Of a DNA stretch of 64,000 nt, positions 49,989-57,832 are shown piece by piece (within the stretch, counting starts at the first letter, position 1; every line of letters starts with the position of its first letter). Source of the DNA: Tessaracoccus palaemonis. Lineage in GTDB: Bacteria; Actinomycetota; Actinomycetes; Propionibacteriales; Propionibacteriaceae. The stretch lies in assembly GCF_019316905.1 (NCBI RefSeq), contig NZ_CP079216.1:310001-374000 (forward strand), in the 5' to 3' direction. A program made the translations under genes and the position numbers. The notes beneath the pieces were generated by a model that was given only the letters and a program-made list of their open reading frames with translations, did no database searches and was not told the DNA's origin.

Positions 49989-50038
49989 GGGTGGCGTCGG
50001 TCGGTGAGGGTGGCGTCGGTCGGTAAGGGTGGCGTCTG
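49989..50038 (+). repeat. 19-bp tandem repeats GGGTGGCGTCGGTCGGTGA
   Basis: Units at 49989-50007, 50008-50026 (one base different) and a partial 50027-50038 (GGGTGGCGTCTG), just after the mtnN stop on the other strand. Confidence 0.7.
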
Positions 50039-50049
50039 GGGACTGGCGA

Positions 50050-50790
50050 TCAGTCGAGGAGTTCCAGCGTGCCGACGACGAGGTCGTGGGCATAGGGGGC
50101 CGCGACCTTCTCCAGGAAGGTCGGGAAGTCCAGCGACGTCCGGTCGTCCGCACCGTCCGAGATCGTCCGGGCGACGGCGAACGGCACCCCCGCCTGGTGG
50201 CAGATCTGCGCGACGGCCGCGCCCTCCATCTCCACGGCCAGCGCGTCGGGCAGGTCCGCCTTCAGCGCCGTCGACACCGCCGACGACGTGATGAACAGGT
50301 CGCCCGACACGATCAGCCCGCGGTGGACCGACGGTGCGGCAAGACCCAGCTCGGCGAGGTCGGGCCGGTGGACGGCGCACACCTTCGACGCAGACGCGGC
50401 GAGCGCAGCTGTCAGCAGTTGGTCGGCGGGCACCCGCGACAGGCCGATCGACGGCGTGACCCACCGGTCCCACACGGGCCGGGCGTCGAAGTCGTGCTGC
50501 AGCAGCTCCGTGGCCACGACCACGTCGCCGGGCTTGACGCCCTCGCCGAGGGCGCCGGCAGTGCCCACCATCACGACGGCGTCTGCGCGCTCGCACAGCA
50601 CGGCGGCGGTGGCCGCCGCGGCGACCTTCCCGACGCCGGACTGTGCGATCAGGACCTCGCGGCCGGCCAGCGTGCCGTGGTGCACCTCGACCCCGACCAG
50701 CTGCGCCGTCAGGACCGGGCCCTCGAGGCGCGCGGCCTCGAGGACCGCGGACAGCTCCTCCGCGAGGGCTGCGATGATTGCGACCCTCAT
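50050..50790 (-). CDS. mtnN: 5'-methylthioadenosine/S-adenosylhomocysteine nucleosidase
   Basis: 246 aa. It hydrolyses MTA or SAH to adenine plus the thioribosyl product in methionine salvage. N-terminus VAIIAALAEELSAVL with catalytic Glu, SGVGKVAAA, VVMVGTAGAL, then AVEMEGAAVAQICHQAGVPFAVARTISDGAD, containing the Glu for ribose binding and the catalytic Asp. ATG 50790 overlaps the ileS stop (ATGA), so it is co-translated with ileS and under the same T-box leader; an unusual pairing. Confidence 0.9.
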   Translation of the reverse strand: MRVAIIAALAEELSAVLEAARLEGPVLTAQLVGVEVHHGTLAGREVLIAQSGVGKVAAAATAAVLCERADAVVMVGTAGALGEGVKPGDVVVATELLQHDFDARPVWDRWVTPSIGLSRVPADQLLTAALAASASKVCAVHRPDLAELGLAAPSVHRGLIVSGDLFITSSAVSTALKADLPDALAVEMEGAAVAQICHQAGVPFAVARTISDGADDRTSLDFPTFLEKVAAPYAHDLVVGTLELLD

Positions 50791-53700
50791 GCCTTCACCA
50801 CCGAGACCTTCAGGCCGAGCTCGTCGTCGGTCGCGGTCGGCTCGGCGACGGGGCCGTGCGTCAGCGACGTGGCCAGCACCTCGCCGGCGATCAGCGCCGA
50901 GTGCACGTCGACGGCCTCGCCGATCGGCCCGTCGGCCTCGATCACCAGCGTGATGCGGTCCGAGACGTCCAGGCCGGCGTGCTTGCGCGCGTCCTGCACG
51001 AAGCGGATGACCTCGCGGGCCAGGCCCGACTGGATCAGCGCGGGCGTCAGCTCGAGGTCGAGCGCGACGGTCTCGCCCTGCTCGTTGACCACGGACCAGC
51101 CCTCGCGCGGCCGCTCGGTGACGATGACGTCGTCGGGGGTCAGGTCGATGTCCTCACCCTCGAAGCTGAACACCGCGTGGCCGAGGTCGCGCAGCTGCCC
51201 GGCGAGCCAGCGCGCGTCGAGCTCACCGATCGCCTTCGCGACCAGCGGCGTCCGCTTCGCGAACCGCTTGCCCAGGTTGCGGAAGTTGCCCTTCGCGAGG
51301 AAGTCGACGACGTCGCCCGCCGAGGTGAACGACTCCACCGACTCGACGTTCAGCTCGGAGCGGATCTCGCCCTGCAGCTCGGGGGACAGCTTCTCGAAGA
51401 TCGCCGACGGGATCAGCATCCGGCTGAGCGCCTGACGGATCTTCACCTTCGACTCGGCGCGCGCCGCGCGACCCAGCTCGACGGTGCGGCGGGTCAGCTC
51501 CATCGCCTCGCTGAGCTCGGGGATGATCAGCGACTCGTCGGCCACCGGCCACGAGGCCAGGTGCACCGACTGCGGGCCCTCCGGAGCGGTCACGGCGAAC
51601 AGGTCCTGCCACACGCGCTCGGTGACGAACGGCATGATCGGGGCCAGCAGGCGCGTGACGACGTCGAGCGTCTCGTGCAGCGTCCACAGCGCGCCCTCCT
51701 CACCCGTCCAGAAGCGGCGACGCGAGCGGCGCACGTACCAGTTGCTGAGCGCGTCGACGAAGCCGGCGAGGGCCTGCCCGTAGCGCTGCGTGTCGAACTT
51801 CTCCAGCGACTCCGTGGTGTCGAGGATCAGCTGCTGCGTCGCGGAGACGAGCCACTGGTCGAGCACGTGCCGCTCGGCGACCGTCGGCGCGGTGCCGGTG
51901 GGCTCCCAGTTCGCGGCACGCGCGTACAGCGACTGGAAGGCGACGGTGTTCCAGTACGTCAGCAGCACCTTGCGGACCGTCTCGCCGATGGCCTGGTGGC
52001 CGACGCGGCGGGCGGACCACGGCGAGCCGGAGCACGCCATGAACCAGCGCACCGCGTCCGCGCCGTGCTGGTCCATCAGCGGGATGGGCTCCAGCACGTT
52101 GCCCAGGTGCTTGCTCATCTTGCGGCCGTCGTCGGCGAGGATGTGGCCGAGGCACACGACGTTGCGGTAGGCCGACTCGTCGAACACCAGCGTGCCGACG
52201 GCCATCAGCGAGTAGAACCAGCCGCGGGTCTGGTCGATGGCCTCGCAGATGAAGTCGGCGGGGTAGCGCTTGGCGAACTGCTCCTTCGAGCCCTCGACGT
52301 GGGGGTAGCCCCACTGCGCGAACGGCATCGAGCCGGAGTCGAACCACGCGTCGATGACCTCGGGCACGCGGTGCGAAACCTTGCCGCACGTCGGGCACGC
52401 GAAGGTCACGTCGTCGACGAACGGGCGGTGCGGGTCCAGGTCGCTCAGATCGCGCCCGGCCAGCTCACCCAGCTCCGCACGGGAGCCGACGCACACCTGG
52501 TGGTCGTCCTCGCATCGCCAGATCGGCAGCGGCGTTCCCCAATAGCGGGTCCGCGACAGCGCCCAGTCGATGTTGTTGTTCAGCCAGTCACCGTAGCGGC
52601 CGTTCTTGATCGAGTCGGGGTGCCAGGCGGTGTCCTGGTTCTCCGCGATCAGCTTGTCCTTGACCTTGGTGGTTCGGATGTACCACGACGGCATCGCGTA
52701 GTAGAGCAGCGCGGTGTGGCAGCGCCAGCAGTGCGGGTAGGAGTGTTCGTAGTCGAGCTTGCGGAACAGGATGCCGCGCGCCTTCAGGTCCTCGACGATG
52801 ATCGGGTCGGCGTCCTTGAAGAAGGCGCAGCCGACGAGGTCCAGCTCCGGGTCGAACGTGCCGTCGGGGCGGACCGGATTCACGAACGGCAGCCCGTAGG
52901 CGCGGCAGACCAGCATGTCGTCCTCGCCGAAGGCGGGAGCCTGGTGGACCAGGCCCGTGCCGTCCTCGGTGGTGACGTAGTCGGCGAGCGCGACGAAGTG
53001 CGCGGGCTCGGGGAACTCGACCAGGTCGAGCGGACGCTGGTAGTTCCAGCGCTCCATCTCGGCACCCGTGAACGTCTCGGTGAGCGTCCACTCGTCGCCC
53101 AGCACCTTCGCGGCCAGCGGCTCGGCGATCACGACGGGCTTCTGGTCGGGGTGCGTCGCGACGCGGTAGGTCACCTCGGGGTGCACGGCGACGGCGGTGT
53201 TCGACACCAGCGTCCAGGGGGTGGTGGTCCACACCAGCAGATCGACGGTGCCGGCGTGCGGGCCGGACGTGAGCGGGAAGCGCACGAAGATCGACGGGTC
53301 GACGACGTCCTCGTAGCCCTGCGCCAGCTCGTGGTCGGACAGCGCGGTGCCGCAGCGGGGGCAGTACGGGGCGACGCGGTAGTCCTCCTCGAGCAGGCCC
53401 TTGGAGTGGATCTGCTTGAGCGCCCACCACAGCGACTCGACGTACTGCGTGCTCATGGTGACGAAGGCCTCGTCCATGTTGACCCAGTAGCCCATGCGCT
53501 CGGTCAGGTCGCTGAACGCGTCGACGTGGCGCAGCACGGACTCGCGGCACTTCTCGTTGAACGCCTCGATGCCGTACGCCTCGATGTCGGGCTTGCCGGA
53601 GAAGCCGAGCTCCTTCTCGACGGCGAGCTCGACGGGCAGGCCGTGGCAGTCCCAGCCGGCCTTCCGCTCGACGTGCATGCCGCGCATCGTCTTGTAGCGG

Positions 53701-53912
53701 GGGAACAGGTCCTTGAACACGCGCGCCTCGATGTGGTGCGTGCCGGGCATGCCGTTGGCGGTGGGCGGGCCCTCGTAGAAGGTCCACGGCTCGCCGCCGG
53801 CGGTCTGCGTCAGGGACTTCTCGAACGTGTCGTTCGCGGCCCACAGCTTGAGGATGTCGTGCTCAAGGGCAGGGAAGTCGACCTGCGCGGGTACGGCTCG
53901 GTAGGTGGTCAT
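50787..53912 (-). CDS. ileS: Isoleucyl-tRNA synthetase
   Basis: 1041 aa, class I synthetase. HIGH-type motif PPTANGMPGTHH near residue 50 (as GTHH), editing domain with TTPWTLVSNTAVAVHPEV, then KMSKHLGN near residue 597 in place of KMSKS. The long C-terminal region (ELGRAARAESKVKIRQ) is of the eukaryotic-like IleS type common in actinobacteria, often linked to mupirocin insensitivity. ATG 53912 is preceded by GAAGGAA, which is inside the T-box sequestering hairpin. mtnN follows in the same transcript. Confidence 0.97.
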   Translation of the reverse strand: MTTYRAVPAQVDFPALEHDILKLWAANDTFEKSLTQTAGGEPWTFYEGPPTANGMPGTHHIEARVFKDLFPRYKTMRGMHVERKAGWDCHGLPVELAVEKELGFSGKPDIEAYGIEAFNEKCRESVLRHVDAFSDLTERMGYWVNMDEAFVTMSTQYVESLWWALKQIHSKGLLEEDYRVAPYCPRCGTALSDHELAQGYEDVVDPSIFVRFPLTSGPHAGTVDLLVWTTTPWTLVSNTAVAVHPEVTYRVATHPDQKPVVIAEPLAAKVLGDEWTLTETFTGAEMERWNYQRPLDLVEFPEPAHFVALADYVTTEDGTGLVHQAPAFGEDDMLVCRAYGLPFVNPVRPDGTFDPELDLVGCAFFKDADPIIVEDLKARGILFRKLDYEHSYPHCWRCHTALLYYAMPSWYIRTTKVKDKLIAENQDTAWHPDSIKNGRYGDWLNNNIDWALSRTRYWGTPLPIWRCEDDHQVCVGSRAELGELAGRDLSDLDPHRPFVDDVTFACPTCGKVSHRVPEVIDAWFDSGSMPFAQWGYPHVEGSKEQFAKRYPADFICEAIDQTRGWFYSLMAVGTLVFDESAYRNVVCLGHILADDGRKMSKHLGNVLEPIPLMDQHGADAVRWFMACSGSPWSARRVGHQAIGETVRKVLLTYWNTVAFQSLYARAANWEPTGTAPTVAERHVLDQWLVSATQQLILDTTESLEKFDTQRYGQALAGFVDALSNWYVRRSRRRFWTGEEGALWTLHETLDVVTRLLAPIMPFVTERVWQDLFAVTAPEGPQSVHLASWPVADESLIIPELSEAMELTRRTVELGRAARAESKVKIRQALSRMLIPSAIFEKLSPELQGEIRSELNVESVESFTSAGDVVDFLAKGNFRNLGKRFAKRTPLVAKAIGELDARWLAGQLRDLGHAVFSFEGEDIDLTPDDVIVTERPREGWSVVNEQGETVALDLELTPALIQSGLAREVIRFVQDARKHAGLDVSDRITLVIEADGPIGEAVDVHSALIAGEVLATSLTHGPVAEPTATDDELGLKVSVVKA

Positions 53913-54092
53913 CCAGGGTTCCTTCGTCCAGACGTCGGTCCGAAGGGACGAGCCGGGGCCCGCGGTACCACCCTCCTTGGGCGCATCGGGTGCGCCCCTC
54001 TCAATGCCGCCGCGGCCGGGTCTAGTGAGCGGATCTCTCCGCCGTTCTTCCGGCAGCTCCGAGGTGATGGCCTCATCAACGCCTTGCGATCG
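53913..54092 (-). promoter_or_regulatory. T-box riboswitch of ileS, translational type
   Basis: On the minus strand a canonical T-box core AAGGAGGGTGGTACCGCG lies at 53961-53978, following a stem with ATGCGCCC/GGGCGCA. Downstream, CCTTCG (53941-53946) pairs with CGAAGG (53921-53926), hiding the ileS Shine-Dalgarno. A short stem I contains ATC (54066-54068) as likely Ile specifier. Uncharged tRNA-Ile would free the RBS. No T-run, so regulation is of translation. Leader length is about 180 nt. Confidence 0.85.
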
Positions 54093-54098
54093 GGCTCC

Positions 54099-54128
54099 AT
54101 TATGCGCCGTGGTGGGCGCGTCGCCCAA
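54099..54128 (-). promoter_or_regulatory. Promoter of the ileS T-box leader
   Basis: -35 TTGGGC (54123-54128), 18-bp spacer, -10 CATAAT (54099-54104); transcription would start near 54092. Confidence 0.5.
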
Positions 54129-54196
54129 ACCCTGCGACGCAGATCCCAACGCGTGCCCGTCGCGGTCTATTCCCCTGTGACAGACCATTTCTTTCG

Positions 54197-54208
54197 ATGT
54201 CGAGACAT
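54197..54208. promoter_or_regulatory. Inverted repeat ATGTCGAGACAT before ABC operon
   Basis: Five-base arms (ATGTC/GACAT) around GA, about 95 bp before ATG 54302 and between divergent operons. Candidate operator of an unknown regulator. Confidence 0.35.
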
Positions 54209-54256
54209 TTCACCCGGCCTTGAGGCCGTCGGCCGACCCGCCTGAGACTCGGTGCA

Positions 54257-54277
54257 CCGCGACCGGCCAGGTCGCGG
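54257..54277 (+). other. Leader hairpin before ABC operon
   Basis: CCGCGACC pairs with GGTCGCGG around a 5-nt loop, 12 bases before the GGGAG ribosome site. It does not match a riboswitch I know. Confidence 0.35.
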
Positions 54278-54301
54278 CCCATCGACACAGGGAGAAAGAT
54301 C

Positions 54302-55963
54302 ATGGCTCCGATCGGGCGCAGGCTCGCTTCGCTTCTGCTCACCACACTGACCGTCGCATCCCTGGCCGCCTGCTCCAACCAGACCTCGGAGCCGGCCGCC
54401 ACCTCGTCCACGTCGGGCGAGGCCAAGACCGGCGGGACCCTGACCTACCTCGAGCCGCAGACGTGGGGCTCGCTCTACCCGCCGTCGGGTGGCTTCTACC
54501 CGAACGGCGGCCTGCTGAACAACCTCACCGACCGGCTGCTCTACCAGAACCCCGACACGCTCGAGCTGGAGCCGTGGATCGCCACGGAGCTGCCGGAGGT
54601 GAACGACGACGCCACCGAGTACACCTTCACCCTGCGCGACGACGTCACCTTCTCCGACGGCACCCCGCTGACGGCCGAGACGGTCGTGAAGAACATCGAC
54701 CTGTTCGGTAAGGGCGACACCGACCGCGCGCTGCCCGTCTCGGAGGCCATCAACAACTACGAGGGCGGCGAGGTCGTCGACGAGCACACCGTCGCCTTCC
54801 ACTTCAGCGCCCCGTCGCCCGGCTTCGCGCAGGCCGTCTCCACCATCAACTCCGGCCTCGTCTCCGACGCAACGCTCGACCTCGACTCCGACGGCTTCGG
54901 CCCCGGCAACGCCGAGAACTTCGTCGCCAGCGGCCCGTTCGTCGTGGAGAAGGAGGAGATCGGCACGAAGATCTCGCTGAAGGCGCGCGAGGACTACGAC
55001 TGGGCGCCCCCGTCGCTCCAACACCAGGGCCGGGCGTACCTCGACGGGATCGACTACGTCGTCGCCGGCGAGAACAGCGTCCGCGTCGGCTCGCTCACCG
55101 CCGGCCAGGCCGACATCGCGCGCCAGATCGAGGCGCCGGACGAGGCGGTGGTGACGGCGGCCGGGCTGAGCATCGTCTCCGACCCGACCAACGGCGTGAC
55201 CAACTCGCTCAGCATCCGGTTCCCGAGCGAGAAGCTCTCCGACATCCGGGTGCGGCAGGCGATCATCGCCGGCATCGACCGCGAGGCCATCATCGAGGCC
55301 CTGTTCTCCGACTCCTACCCGCTCGCCACGTCGTCGCTGGCCAAGGGCGCGAAGGGCTACAGGGACCAGTCGGCCAACTACGTCTACGACCAGGCCAAGG
55401 CCAACTCGCTCCTCGACGAGGCAGGCTGGGTCGCCGGCTCCGACGGCATCCGCGCCAAGGACGGGGTGAAGCTCTCGCTGGCCTTCAACATCGCGCTGCC
55501 GCAGCCCCGGTCGGCGGATGTGCTGACGATCATCCAGGAGCAGCTGCGCGAGATCGGCATCGAGGTCACGATCATCTCCGGCGACCAGGCCGCCCAGACC
55601 GCCGCCTCGGCCGACATCGACCAGGTGCAGATCTACCACTCGATGGTCGCCCGCGCCGACTACGACGTCATCAAGTCGCAGTACTACTCGGCCAACCGCA
55701 ACACGCTGCAGAACCTGAGCTCCGCCACGGGCGAGGTCACGGATCCGAAGCTCGACGAGCTGCTGCTCGCCGTCGCGTCCAGCCCGGAGGAGGCCGACCG
55801 CGCCGCGGCCAGCGCCGCCGTGCAGGACTACCTCAGCGAGCAGGCCTACGTGCTGCCGCTGTTCGAGGAGCCGCAGGTCTACGGCCTCGCGACCCACGTG
55901 AAGGGCTTCTCCACCGAGTCGGTGGCGCGACCCAGCTTCTACTCCACCTGGCTCGACAGGTAA
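54302..55963 (+). CDS. ABC transporter substrate-binding lipoprotein (peptide/nickel family; TIGR04028-like)
   Basis: 553 aa. Signal peptide with lipobox SLAACS, then a family-5 solute-binding domain: GGTLTYLEPQTWGSLYP, LLYQNPDTLELEPWIATELPEV, FTLRDDVTFSDGTPLTAETVVKNI, VRQAIIAGIDREAIIEALF. The company of a KPN_01858-type luciferase-like enzyme and Avi_7169/7170-type CMD proteins identifies the TIGR04028 (KPN_01854) system. Substrate unknown, thought to be an organic compound oxidised by the flavin enzyme. GGGAG eight bases before ATG 54302. Confidence 0.82.
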   Translation: MAPIGRRLASLLLTTLTVASLAACSNQTSEPAATSSTSGEAKTGGTLTYLEPQTWGSLYPPSGGFYPNGGLLNNLTDRLLYQNPDTLELEPWIATELPEVNDDATEYTFTLRDDVTFSDGTPLTAETVVKNIDLFGKGDTDRALPVSEAINNYEGGEVVDEHTVAFHFSAPSPGFAQAVSTINSGLVSDATLDLDSDGFGPGNAENFVASGPFVVEKEEIGTKISLKAREDYDWAPPSLQHQGRAYLDGIDYVVAGENSVRVGSLTAGQADIARQIEAPDEAVVTAAGLSIVSDPTNGVTNSLSIRFPSEKLSDIRVRQAIIAGIDREAIIEALFSDSYPLATSSLAKGAKGYRDQSANYVYDQAKANSLLDEAGWVAGSDGIRAKDGVKLSLAFNIALPQPRSADVLTIIQEQLREIGIEVTIISGDQAAQTAASADIDQVQIYHSMVARADYDVIKSQYYSANRNTLQNLSSATGEVTDPKLDELLLAVASSPEEADRAAASAAVQDYLSEQAYVLPLFEEPQVYGLATHVKGFSTESVARPSFYSTWLDR

Positions 55964-56030
55964 CCGTCCACCGCGCGGGCGGGCCCTGCGCCCGCCCGCG
56001 GCCCGGCACCACCCCGAAGGAGGTCTCACC

Positions 56031-56963
56031 GTGCCGATCGTCCGCCGCATCGCCCAGGCGCTGCTGGTCATCCTGCTGGCCTTCACCGCCACCTTCATCC
56101 TCATGCAGGCTCTCCCCGGCGACGGGGTGCTCGCCCGCTACCAGAACCCGGAGCTCGGGCTGACGCCCGAGCAGATCGAGCAGCTGCGCGTCGTCTACGG
56201 CGTCGACCAGCCGGTGTGGAGCCAGTTCCTCACCAGCGTCGGGAACTACCTGGCCGGCAACTTCGGCACGTCGCTGCAGAGCGGTGCCCGCGTCGCCGAC
56301 CTGATCGTCACCGCGCTGCCCGAGACCCTCGTGCTCGCCGCGGCCGGCTTCACGCTCGCGGTGATCGTGGCCGTCGCCATCGCGTTCCTGGCCTCGTTCC
56401 CGTCCATGCGGTGGCTGCGGAACGCCGTCCGATCCCTGCCCCCGCTGTTCGTGTCGGTGCCCGCCTTCTGGGTCGGCATCCTGCTGATCCAGGTCTTCTC
56501 CTTTGGGCTCGGCTGGGTCCGGGTGATCGGGGCCGACGGCCTCGAGGCGCTGATCCTGCCCGCCATCACGCTCAGCGTGCCCATCTCGGCGCCGCTCAGC
56601 CAGGTCCTCATCCAGAGCCTCGACGAGGTGGGCGAGAGCCCGTATGTCGCCATCGTCCGCTCCCGCGGCGCCGGCGAGTGGTGGGTGCTGACCCGCAACG
56701 TCGCCAAGAACGCGCTGCTCCCCACCATCACCATCGCGGGCCTGCTGTTCGGCGAGCTCGTGGCCGGGGCCGTCGTCACCGAGGCCGTGTTCGGCCGCGC
56801 CGGCATCGGCACCCTGACGGAGCAGGCGGTCGCCAACCGCGACCTGCCGGTCATCCAGGCCGTCGTGCTGCTCGCCGCCATCGGGTTCGTCGTCATCAAC
56901 CTCGTCGTCGACCTTCTCTACCCGGTCATCGACCCCCGACTCCGAAGGGAGCGCACCGCATGA
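56031..56963 (+). CDS. ABC transporter permease (DppB-type)
   Basis: 310 aa with six membrane helices and the inner-membrane EAA loop (YVAIVRSRGAGEWWVLTRNVAKNALLPTITIAG). Starts at GTG 56031 after AAGGAGG. Signature LPGDGVLARYQNPELGLTPEQIEQLRVVYGVDQPVWSQF is typical of the DppB group. Its stop overlaps the next permease start (ATGA). Confidence 0.92.
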   Translation: MPIVRRIAQALLVILLAFTATFILMQALPGDGVLARYQNPELGLTPEQIEQLRVVYGVDQPVWSQFLTSVGNYLAGNFGTSLQSGARVADLIVTALPETLVLAAAGFTLAVIVAVAIAFLASFPSMRWLRNAVRSLPPLFVSVPAFWVGILLIQVFSFGLGWVRVIGADGLEALILPAITLSVPISAPLSQVLIQSLDEVGESPYVAIVRSRGAGEWWVLTRNVAKNALLPTITIAGLLFGELVAGAVVTEAVFGRAGIGTLTEQAVANRDLPVIQAVVLLAAIGFVVINLVVDLLYPVIDPRLRRERTA

Positions 56964-57832
56964 CGGTCAGATCCTTCGCCCGCGTCGTCGCCCGCCCCGC
57001 GGCGCCGGCCCGCGTCTCCCGGCTCGCCCGGTGGCGGCCCCTGACCCGGCCCGGCTCCGTCGTCGCGCTCGTCGTGCTCGCCGTCGCGTTCGCCTTCGCG
57101 CTGTTCCCCGGCCTGTTCACCGGGTACGACCCGCTGGCCGGCGTCGCGGCCGAGACACTCAAGGCGCCGTCGGCCGCCCACTGGTTCGGCACGGACGCCA
57201 CCGGCCGCGACCTGTTCTCCCGCGTCGTCCACGGCGCCCGCCACTCGCTGACGGCGGGGGCGGCGGCAGTGGGCATCGGCTTCGTCCTCGGCACGCTGCT
57301 CGGCGTCGTCGCCGGGGCGCGGCCCGGCGTCGTCGACGACGCGATCATGCGGTTCGTCGACGTGCTGCTCGCCATCCCCGGGCTGCTTCTGGCGCTCAGC
57401 GTCGTGATCCTGCTCGGCTTCGGCACCACCAACGCTGCGATCGCCGTCGGCCTGACGTCGGTGGCGATGTTCGCCCGCGTGGCCCGCTCGCAGGTCGTCA
57501 GCGTCAGCGCCACCGACTACGTCGAGGCGGCCTACGGCTCCGGCGGGACCTTCTGGCGGGTGCTGGCCCGCCACGTCCTGCCCAACTCGCTGGGCCCGGT
57601 GCTCGCGCTTGTCGCGCTGCAGTTCGGCAGCGCGATCCTGCAGATCGCCACCCTCGGGTTTCTCGGCTACGGCGCCCCGCCGCCCACGCCCGAATGGGGG
57701 CTGCTGATCTCCGAGGGCCGCAACTACATGGCCACCGCCTGGTGGCTCACGACGCTGCCCGGCGTCGTCGTCGTGGCCGTCGTGCTCGCCACCAACAAGC
57801 TGAGCTCCGCCATCCGGGAGGTGACCCGATGA
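56960..57832 (+). CDS. ABC transporter permease (DppC-type)
   Basis: 290 aa, six helices, with the WFGTDATGRDLFSRVVHGAR motif diagnostic of DppC/OppC proteins. EAA loop is YVEAAYGSGGTFWRVLARHVLPNSLGPVL. Overlaps both neighbours by four bases, so the operon is translationally coupled. Confidence 0.92.
   Translation: MTVRSFARVVARPAAPARVSRLARWRPLTRPGSVVALVVLAVAFAFALFPGLFTGYDPLAGVAAETLKAPSAAHWFGTDATGRDLFSRVVHGARHSLTAGAAAVGIGFVLGTLLGVVAGARPGVVDDAIMRFVDVLLAIPGLLLALSVVILLGFGTTNAAIAVGLTSVAMFARVARSQVVSVSATDYVEAAYGSGGTFWRVLARHVLPNSLGPVLALVALQFGSAILQIATLGFLGYGAPPPTPEWGLLISEGRNYMATAWWLTTLPGVVVVAVVLATNKLSSAIREVTR

Noticed and set aside
49989-50038. Possible short CRISPR or VNTR
   Set aside because: Tandem units abut with no spacers and form one arm of a large inverted repeat.
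54209-54301. SAM or other riboswitch before the ABC operon
   Set aside because: Only one simple hairpin is seen; none of the conserved SAM, cobalamin or TPP core sequences are present.
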